Source: Chitinivibrionia bacterium (GTDB lineage: Bacteria > Krumholzibacteriota > Krumholzibacteriia > WVZY01). From it: 5,537 nt of DNA. This document shows, in pieces, positions 1 to 5,537 of the stretch (its first letter is position 1; each line of letters opens with the position of its first letter). The DNA is taken from the NCBI GenBank assembly GCA_016208665.1, contig JACQXT010000053.1:1-5537 (forward strand). Reading direction: 5' to 3'. The translations under genes and the position numbers were made by a program. The notes under the pieces are model-generated. The model searched no databases. It saw only the letters and a list, made by a program, of their open reading frames with translations, and was not told the DNA's origin.

Positions 1-13
1 ATATTTCTGCTGA

Positions 14-1533
<1,520 letters not shown>

Positions 1534-1639
1534 TTTCCGCTGGAAAAAGCCGGGGCGGAACGTTATGTTATAAAAAGACATGCACCGAACGTCGCCGCGG
1601 CAGCCGGAGAACGTGCCGGCCGGAGCGGAGAATCACGTT
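1534..1639 (+). other. yajC-def spacer
   Basis: This gap of about 106 bases holds no convincing gene. A TATAAA (1569-1574) looks like a -10 box, but no good -35 sits 16-18 bases upstream. GCCGG (1603-1607) and CCGGC (1616-1620) could form a weak hairpin just before the def ribosome-binding site. There is no terminator with a T-run, so def is probably co-transcribed with yajC, perhaps with help from a weak internal promoter. Confidence 0.4.
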
Positions 1640-2164
1640 ATGGATACCTTGGATTTGAGAATATACGGCGATCCCGTACTCAGAAAGAAAGCCGCGCGCA
1701 TCGAGCTCTTCGACGAGAAGTTGAAGGAGTTTGCCGCGGCCATGATTCGCACTATGATCGCCGAACGGGGTATCGGCCTTGCGGCGCCTCAGGTGGGAAT
1801 CAGCAAACGCCTCATCATCGCGCTCGGCATGAGGGATCTGGACGACGCATCCGCCCCTCCGCTCGTCCTGGCGAATCCCGTGGCAACGGACCGTTCGAGC
1901 GAAACATGGTCGTATGAAGAAGGCTGCTTGAGCGTGCCCGGCATTTCGGCCGCCGTCATCCGCCCGAACGAAGTCTCGGTTGCGTATCAGGACCTTGCAG
2001 GGGAAGAGCGGACGATTTCGGCGGAGGGAATTTTTGCGCGGATACTGCTTCACGAAATCGATCATCTCGACGGCACGCTCTTCATCGACCACCTATCCAG
2101 CGCCAACAAGAGCCTGGCCAAATCCAAATTGAAACGCCTTGACCAGTACAAACATCTCTTTTAA
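1640..2164 (+). CDS. def: Peptide deformylase
   Basis: This cytoplasmic metalloenzyme removes the formyl group from the N-terminal Met of nascent proteins. The 174-residue product has all three signature motifs: GIGLAAPQ (44-51), EGCLS (94-98) with metal ligand Cys96, and HEIDH (138-142) with ligands His138 and His142 and catalytic Glu139. The N-terminus reads LRIYGDPVLRKKA, typical of the family. ATG 1640 is chosen because GGAG at 1627-1630 is well spaced and the length is then normal. An in-frame ATG at 1580 would add 20 residues with no family resemblance and has only a poor ribosome-binding site. The gene sits directly before fmt, which adds the formyl group that Def removes, a very common pairing. 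The 26-base overlap sometimes implied by a TTG at 2139 is not accepted. Confidence 0.97.
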   Translation: MDTLDLRIYGDPVLRKKAARIELFDEKLKEFAAAMIRTMIAERGIGLAAPQVGISKRLIIALGMRDLDDASAPPLVLANPVATDRSSETWSYEEGCLSVPGISAAVIRPNEVSVAYQDLAGEERTISAEGIFARILLHEIDHLDGTLFIDHLSSANKSLAKSKLKRLDQYKHLF

Positions 2165-2166
2165 CG

Positions 2167-2182
2167 GCGGAGAAACCTCCGC
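2167..2182 (+). promoter_or_regulatory. Hairpin between def stop and fmt start
   Basis: GCGGAG (2167-2172), loop AAAC, then CTCCGC (2177-2182) form a perfect 6-bp inverted repeat. It starts two bases after the def stop and ends seven bases before the fmt GTG. The left arm contains GGAG, the only Shine-Dalgarno-like sequence nearby. No T-run follows, so it is not a terminator. A ribosome finishing def would open it, so a role in coupling fmt translation to def is possible but inferred. Confidence 0.4.
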
Positions 2183-2189
2183 GCAGCCC

Positions 2190-3149
2190 GTGACGCCGAC
2201 CGTCGTATTCATGGGCAGCCCGGGCTTCTCCGTTCCCACGCTCATACTCTTGCACCAATCCAAGCGGTACGAAGTCGTCCTCGTGGTTACCCAGCCCGAT
2301 AAGCCGCAGGGCAGGGGGAGGAAGGTGGCGCCGACGCCGGTTCGCAGCACGGCGGAAGCTCTCGGCCTGCCCGTCGCCATAAGGGAGAAGGGGGGCTACG
2401 GAGAGCTTCGAGAGCGCATATCGCTCCTGAAACCCGATTTCATCGTCGTCGTCGCGTTCGGCCTCATCCTCAGGGAAGATATCCTTGCCATCCCGAAATA
2501 CGGCTGCATCAACCTGCACGCTTCGCTGCTCCCCCGCTATCGCGGCGTATCGCCGATATCGTCCGCGCTGCTCGCCGGCGAGCAGGTGACCGGCTGCACG
2601 TCGATGTTCATGGATCAGGGCATAGATACCGGAGCCATCCTGCTCGAACGCGAAACGCCGATACTTCCCGAGGATACGGCAGGGAGCCTTTCCGTGAAAC
2701 TGGCGGTGCTCGGCGCGCATGTGATAGCGGACACTCTGGAGAGAATACTCTCGGGATCCCTCGCGGGACGCGCGCAAGACGAGAGCAAGGCGACGTACAC
2801 CCGGAAATTGAAGAAAGACGACGGCAAGATCGATTGGAGCCGCGATGCCGAGTATATCGCCAGATTGGTCCGGGCGATGCATCCCTGGCCGACCGCGTAC
2901 ACGTTCTTCGCCAGCAAACGCTTGATCGTTCTCGGGGCCCGCGCATGCGCTGCCGGCGGCACCGGGAGCCTGCCGGGCGCCGTCGTTTCGACCGACCCCC
3001 TGCGGGTGAGTTGCGGCCTCGGAGCGCTCGAGATCGGCGAGGTTAAGGTTCAGGGCAAGGAACGGCAAAGCGCCGGGGAATTCGTTTCGGTCAACCGCAT
3101 TTCGGCCGGAACCGTCCTGTCCGGCGAAGTACCTTCCGAGGGTCATTGA
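2190..3149 (+). CDS. fmt: Methionyl-tRNA formyltransferase
   Basis: Fmt transfers a formyl group from 10-formyl-tetrahydrofolate to the amino group of Met on initiator tRNA, in the cytoplasm. The 319-residue product opens with VVFMGSPGFSVPT and TQPDKPQGRGRKVAP (35-49), the N-terminal Rossmann-like domain. The catalytic centre is clear: INLHASLLPRYRG with Asn108 and His110, and MDQGIDTG with Asp146. These match E. coli N106/H108/D144 with a constant offset of two. The C-terminal tRNA-binding domain follows (about 204-319), with ATYTRKLKKDDGKIDW, MHPWPTAYT and the late VQGKERQSAGEF, equivalent to the usual QGKKRM segment. Length is normal. GTG 2190 is chosen because it gives the usual few residues before the first strand. 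The TTG at 2139 would add 17 unlike residues. The ribosome-binding site is poor, so coupling to def is likely. The stop overlaps a predicted promoter. Confidence 0.96.
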   Translation: MTPTVVFMGSPGFSVPTLILLHQSKRYEVVLVVTQPDKPQGRGRKVAPTPVRSTAEALGLPVAIREKGGYGELRERISLLKPDFIVVVAFGLILREDILAIPKYGCINLHASLLPRYRGVSPISSALLAGEQVTGCTSMFMDQGIDTGAILLERETPILPEDTAGSLSVKLAVLGAHVIADTLERILSGSLAGRAQDESKATYTRKLKKDDGKIDWSRDAEYIARLVRAMHPWPTAYTFFASKRLIVLGARACAAGGTGSLPGAVVSTDPLRVSCGLGALEIGEVKVQGKERQSAGEFVSVNRISAGTVLSGEVPSEGH

Positions 3150-3175
3150 CCGTTCGGCGGGCGCTGCGCTACACT
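3146..3175 (+). promoter_or_regulatory. Predicted sigma-70-type promoter for PASTA-rpe
   Basis: TTGACC (3146-3151, five of six to TTGACA) and TACACT (3170-3175, four of six to TATAAT) are separated by 18 bases. The -35 box overlaps the fmt stop codon. Transcription would start near 3182, giving a leader of about 104 bases before the PASTA gene. The consensus match is seen directly; promoter activity is inferred. Confidence 0.5.
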
Positions 3176-3188
3176 TCTTTGGACCGGG

Positions 3189-3257
3189 CCGGATGAACGA
3201 AGCTTCATGCGCCGCTTTTTTGCGGCGCGTCCCGATAACCGCTCGTTATGCATCCGG
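3189..3257 (+). promoter_or_regulatory. Structured leader (compound hairpin) upstream of PASTA gene
   Basis: An outer stem pairs CCGGATG (3189-3195) with CATCCGG (3251-3257). It continues as AACGA (3196-3200) with TCGTT (3243-3247) and GC (3202-3203) with GC (3241-3242), leaving an ATG (3248-3250) bulged on the 3' side. Inside lies a second stem, 3207-3215 with 3222-3230: nine pairs including one G-U, closed by a loop of six T. That makes about 23 pairs in 69 bases, far more than expected by chance. It lies between a predicted start of transcription and the PASTA ribosome-binding site. No known riboswitch or leader family is recognised. The T-run sits in the loop, not after a stem, so it is not an ordinary terminator. 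Confidence 0.55.
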
Positions 3258-3270
3258 AAGGCGGCGCAAA

Positions 3271-3278
3271 AAAGGCGG
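3271..3278 (+). promoter_or_regulatory. Shine-Dalgarno of PASTA gene
   Basis: AAAGGCGG lies seven bases before ATG 3286 and supports that start over the in-frame ATG at 3193. The site is complementary to CCGC plus T-run at 3212-3221, so the leader could hide it in an alternative fold. Confidence 0.55.
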
Positions 3279-3285
3279 AACCCGT

Positions 3286-4014
3286 ATGAGAATCAATTCG
3301 ACGCTCGCGTATGTTCTTACGGCCGCGGGGGTCTTTGTCCTCGGTGTCTTGATCTTCAATTATCTCATCATGCCGATGGTCGTTCACCGGCACAACACCG
3401 TCCTCATTCCGGAACTCGCCGGCATGAGCGGAAAACAAGCCGAACGCGAATTGCGAAAACTCAACCTCGAGTGCCAGACGGTGCGGAAGGAGTTCGCCGA
3501 GGGCGTTCCGGAAGGATATGTCGTTTCCCAGAATCCACGGGCGAATGAATCGGTGAAGGAGGGCCGCACGGTTTCCATTGTGCTCAGCCTCGGCCCGAAG
3601 ATGCAACGGGTGCCGGAAGTGGTCGGCCTGCCTCTCAGACAGTGCCGCATGGTGCTCGGGAGAAACCATTTCAAAGTCGGAAGGATCGCCAAGAAGGTGC
3701 TCGTCGGCGAATCGCCGGAGACGGTTGTTGCGACGTCTCCCGGAGCCGGCATCGAAGTGGCCGAAGGAGGAACGGTCGATATTCTCATCAGCGTCGGAGG
3801 AAGGCCGCGCTCGTTCATGATGCCCGACCTCGCAGGGCAGGATTTGCTGTTCGTGAGGACCGTACTCGAGCGGAAGGGATTCCGCATCGGGGCGGTTCGT
3901 TACGAACTGCGCCAGGGCGCCTACCCGAATACGATCGTCGGCCAGATCCCGAAGCCGGGATGCCAGATAAGGGAAGGAGACTCGATTGAGCTGGTGGCTG
4001 CGACAACGCGCTGA
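3286..4014 (+). CDS. Membrane-anchored protein with three PASTA repeats
   Basis: The 242-residue product has a short cytoplasmic N-terminus, one membrane span at about 8-30, and then three extracytoplasmic PASTA repeats at about 37-102, 106-171 and 177-239. Each repeat shows the pattern IPELAG/VPEVVG/MPDLAG, a helix ending in a Gly- or Asn-containing turn, a VVxQxP-like strand (SQNP, TSPG, GQIPKPG) and a closing xxGxxVxIxxS strand. PASTA domains bind muropeptides or beta-lactams in Ser/Thr kinases and penicillin-binding proteins, but no kinase or transpeptidase domain is attached here. A role as a cell-wall-binding or sensing protein is therefore inference. ATG 3286 is preferred because AAAGGCGG lies seven bases upstream and the span then starts at a normal depth. 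An ATG at 3193 would add 31 basic residues encoded by the structured leader. The gene runs into rpe, an order I recall from Geobacter-type genomes. Confidence 0.88.
   Translation: MRINSTLAYVLTAAGVFVLGVLIFNYLIMPMVVHRHNTVLIPELAGMSGKQAERELRKLNLECQTVRKEFAEGVPEGYVVSQNPRANESVKEGRTVSIVLSLGPKMQRVPEVVGLPLRQCRMVLGRNHFKVGRIAKKVLVGESPETVVATSPGAGIEVAEGGTVDILISVGGRPRSFMMPDLAGQDLLFVRTVLERKGFRIGAVRYELRQGAYPNTIVGQIPKPGCQIREGDSIELVAATTR
3973..3980 (+). promoter_or_regulatory. Shine-Dalgarno of rpe (supports TTG start)
   Basis: GAAGGAGA within the last PASTA codons lies five bases before TTG 3986. It is the strongest ribosome-binding site near the rpe start. It favours TTG 3986, with 29 bases of overlap, over GTG 4025, which has only GAGGG at 4013-4017. 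Confidence 0.5.
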
Positions 4015-4623
4015 GGGCGCCGCGGTGGCGCCGAGCGTCCTATCGGCCGATTTTACGAATCTGGCGAACGAGCTGCGCGCCGTCGAAACGGCGGGCGCCG
4101 ACCTGCTTCATCTTGACGTGATGGACGGCCGGTTCGTGCCGAACCTCACCTTCGGTCCCATGATCGTCGAAGCCATATCGCGCCTCACATCCTTGCCCCT
4201 CGTAGCCCACCTGATGATAGCCGATCCCGACCGGCTCTTACCTTCGTTTATCGAGAGCGGGGCGCGCTGCGTGAGCATCCACGCGGAAGCGTCTACGGAT
4301 CTCGTCCGCGATCTCGACCGAATCCGTTCCCTTGGAGCCCTGAACGGAGTGGCGCTGAATCCGGATACGCCGTTGGAGGCCGTGGAGCACGTGCTGGACC
4401 GCCTCGATCTTCTGCTGATCATGAGCGTCTTCCCCGGATTCGGAGGACAGCGGTTCATCGAGACCGTTCTTCCAAAGGTATTGCGGGTAAAAGAGTTAAG
4501 AGAGGCTCGGGGGCTCGGTTTTGCCATCGAGATCGACGGGTCGCCGGGACCGCGGTTTTCAAGAGCGCCGATTATGCGCATGCGATCAGGGAACTCCGAG
4601 GCGCTCCAGGACGCGCTTCCTAG
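3986..4623 (+). pseudogene. rpe: Ribulose-phosphate 3-epimerase, broken by internal deletion and frameshift
   Basis: Rpe interconverts ribulose 5-phosphate and xylulose 5-phosphate in the pentose-phosphate and Calvin cycles. From TTG 3986, residues 15-185 match the family: APSVLSADF, HLDVMDGRFVPNLTFGP with metal ligands His42 and Asp44, VAHLMI with His75, GVALNPDTPLE, SVFPGFGGQ, and EIDG with catalytic Asp184. After that Gly (codon at 4538) the frame turns to nonsense and stops at 4660. The true C-terminus resumes in the next frame at 4540, reading VAGTAVFKSADYAHAI and ending at TAG 4621-4623. About 18 residues (the GGVN loop, helix 7 and the start of strand 8) are missing, so the deletion is about 55 bases, of the form 3n+1. 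The product would lack two phosphate-binding loops and should be inactive. A sequencing or assembly error is a real alternative. GTG 4025 is the other possible start. Confidence 0.85.
4016..4032 (+). promoter_or_regulatory. GC hairpin at the PASTA-rpe junction
   Basis: GGCGCC (4016-4021), loop GCGGT, then GGCGCC (4027-4032) form a 6-bp all-GC stem starting one base after the PASTA stop. It covers the GTG at 4025. If GTG were the rpe start, this hairpin would block it until ribosomes ending the PASTA gene opened it. No T-run follows, so a terminator is unlikely. Confidence 0.35.
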
Positions 4624-4790
4624 ATTCAGAGGCCCGCCAATCGCCGTTTCGCTGCCATGAGAACGAATATGCTTGCAATATCGGCGATATTTTGATAACT
4701 TTTATTACTTTGTAGGTTTAGTGCCTGCCTGAACTTGGTCTCATTTACCCAAGCAACAGAGCGACGAGGACGTTCTCGAGAGAGGCGAGC
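4624..4790 (+). other. AT-rich rpe-ffh intergenic region, probable ffh promoter
   Basis: No gene is visible. From about 4663 to 4720 the sequence is much richer in A/T than the rest of the window. It holds a small inverted repeat AATATC (4677-4682) / GATATT (4686-4691) with a T-rich tail, which could be a weak terminator. Promoter-like boxes are TTGCAA (4673-4678) and TTGATA (4692-4697), followed at poor or odd spacing by TAACTT (4696) and TAGGTT (4713). None is decisive. Just before ffh, CGAGG (4764-4768) and TCTCG (4774-4778) could form a small hairpin. Confidence 0.35.
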
Positions 4791-5537
4791 GTGTTTACAG
4801 ATTTAGCTCAAAAATTTGATTCTATCTTTGCGAAGCTCCGGAGCAAGGGACGCCTATCGGAAAAGGACGTTCAGGCGAGCATGCGCGAGGTTCGCAGAGC
4901 GCTTCTCGAGGCCGACGTGAATTACAAGGTAGTCAAGGATTTTGTCGCCGGCGTCGAGGAGAGGGCGCTTGGCGAGAGCGTCATCAAGAGTTTCACTCCC
5001 GCTCAGCAGATCGTCAAGATCGTGCATGAAGAACTCACCTCATTGCTCGGCAAAACGGCGAAGCCGTTCATTCTCAAGGGGCCGTTCTCGAGCGTTATGG
5101 TGGTCGGACTCCAAGGATCGGGAAAAACCACATTCGCGGCGAAGCTCGGAAAGTATCTCAAGAAGAAGGGAAAGCGCCCGCTGCTCGTCGCACTCGATAT
5201 CTACCGGCCCGCGGCCGCCGAGCAACTCGAAATCCTGGGGCGGCAGGTCGATATCCCCGTATACCGGAAAGATGTGGCGAACGTGAAGGAGATATTCGAG
5301 GGCGCGGAGGAAAGGGCGCGGGCCCTCCTGTGCGATGCGCTGATTCTCGATACGGCCGGCCGTCTCCACATCGACGACGACATGATGCGCGAACTCGAGG
5401 CGCTCAAGGAACTGGCGAAGCCCGAGGAGATCCTCCTCGTTCTGGACAGCATGACGGGGCAGGAAGCGGTTTCGGTCGCAAACGCCTTCAAGGAGCGGCT
5501 CGCGTTTTCCGGCGTCGTGCTCACGAAACTCGACGGC
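4791..5537 (+). CDS. ffh: Signal recognition particle GTPase Ffh (5' part, truncated by window edge)
   Basis: Ffh is the protein subunit of the bacterial signal recognition particle. It binds SRP RNA and signal peptides and delivers ribosomes to FtsY at the membrane. The 249 codons present cover the N domain (about 1-88, including EADVNYKVVKDF) and most of the G domain. The GTPase motifs are in order: P-loop GLQGSGKTT (106-114), DIYRPAA (136-142), DTAGR (187-191) and TKLDG (245-249) at the very edge. LLVLDSMTGQEAV (215-227) matches the usual DAMTGQ segment. The rest of the G domain and the methionine-rich M domain lie outside the window. Ffh is favoured over the paralogue FtsY because the N domain starts at once, with no acidic A domain, and because of the RLHID and MTGQ motifs. 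GTG 4791 is chosen for its family-like N-terminus and GAGG at 4782-4785 five bases upstream. Confidence 0.97.
   Translation, partial: MFTDLAQKFDSIFAKLRSKGRLSEKDVQASMREVRRALLEADVNYKVVKDFVAGVEERALGESVIKSFTPAQQIVKIVHEELTSLLGKTAKPFILKGPFSSVMVVGLQGSGKTTFAAKLGKYLKKKGKRPLLVALDIYRPAAAEQLEILGRQVDIPVYRKDVANVKEIFEGAEERARALLCDALILDTAGRLHIDDDMMRELEALKELAKPEEILLVLDSMTGQEAVSVANAFKERLAFSGVVLTKLDG

Noticed and set aside
1564..1574. -10-like TATGTT/TATAAA upstream of def
   Set aside because: No acceptable -35 at 16-18 bases; kept only as a remark in the spacer entry.
1580..1639. Longer def from ATG 1580
   Set aside because: The 20 added residues do not resemble deformylases, and ATG 1640 has GGAG at good spacing.
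2139..2189. Longer fmt from TTG 2139 overlapping def
   Set aside because: It adds 17 residues before the conserved first strand and has no Shine-Dalgarno.
2082..3146. Long open frame on the minus strand opposite fmt (354 codons)
   Set aside because: It is the antisense shadow of fmt, Arg/Gly-rich with no recognisable motif, as expected from GC-rich codon bias.
3209..3228. Inner leader hairpin as a rho-independent terminator of fmt
   Set aside because: The T-run is in the loop and no T-run follows the stem on either strand.
3193..3285. Upstream in-frame extension of the PASTA protein from ATG 3193
   Set aside because: It adds 31 basic residues before the membrane span, has no proper ribosome-binding site, and its DNA is explained by the hairpin leader. 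ATG 3286 has a good Shine-Dalgarno.

Overview
This window is a GC-rich bacterial chromosomal segment with every gene on the + strand. From 5' to 3' it holds tgt (queuine/preQ1 tRNA-guanine transglycosylase), yajC (Sec translocon accessory subunit), def (peptide deformylase), fmt (methionyl-tRNA formyltransferase), a membrane-anchored protein with three PASTA repeats, a broken rpe (ribulose-phosphate 3-epimerase), and the first 249 codons of ffh (SRP GTPase), which runs off the right edge. The organism is clearly a bacterium, because it has formyl-Met initiation and a bacterial-type Tgt. The phylum cannot be fixed from the sequence. From memory, def-fmt followed by a PASTA protein and rpe resembles clusters in Geobacter-like Desulfobacterota and some other diderm lineages. 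Those usually carry rsmB between fmt and the PASTA gene, and it is absent here.

Layout: tgt and yajC overlap by an ATGA and are translationally coupled. About 106 nt without a gene separate yajC from def; the usual partners secD and secF are not there. A 6-bp hairpin lies between the def stop and the likely fmt GTG start. After fmt comes the most interesting non-coding stretch (about 3146-3285). It has a good sigma-70-type promoter overlapping the fmt stop codon, then a leader that can fold into a long compound hairpin, then a Shine-Dalgarno for the PASTA gene that an alternative pairing could hide. The PASTA gene runs directly into rpe, with a GC hairpin at the junction. An AT-rich gap of about 167 nt, probably a promoter region and possibly a weak terminator, precedes ffh.

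Functionally this is a housekeeping block: tRNA modification, formylation of initiator Met-tRNA (fmt) and removal of the formyl group from new proteins (def), and co-translational targeting to and insertion in the membrane (ffh, yajC). It also holds a surface-exposed PASTA protein that may sense cell-wall material and a pentose-phosphate enzyme. The clearest anomaly is in rpe. Reading breaks right after the catalytic Asp-Gly, and the normal C-terminus resumes one frame away with about 18 residues missing. This is either a very recent deletion or an assembly error. No CRISPR array, mobile element, tRNA or rRNA was seen, and I found no wholly new multi-gene system.
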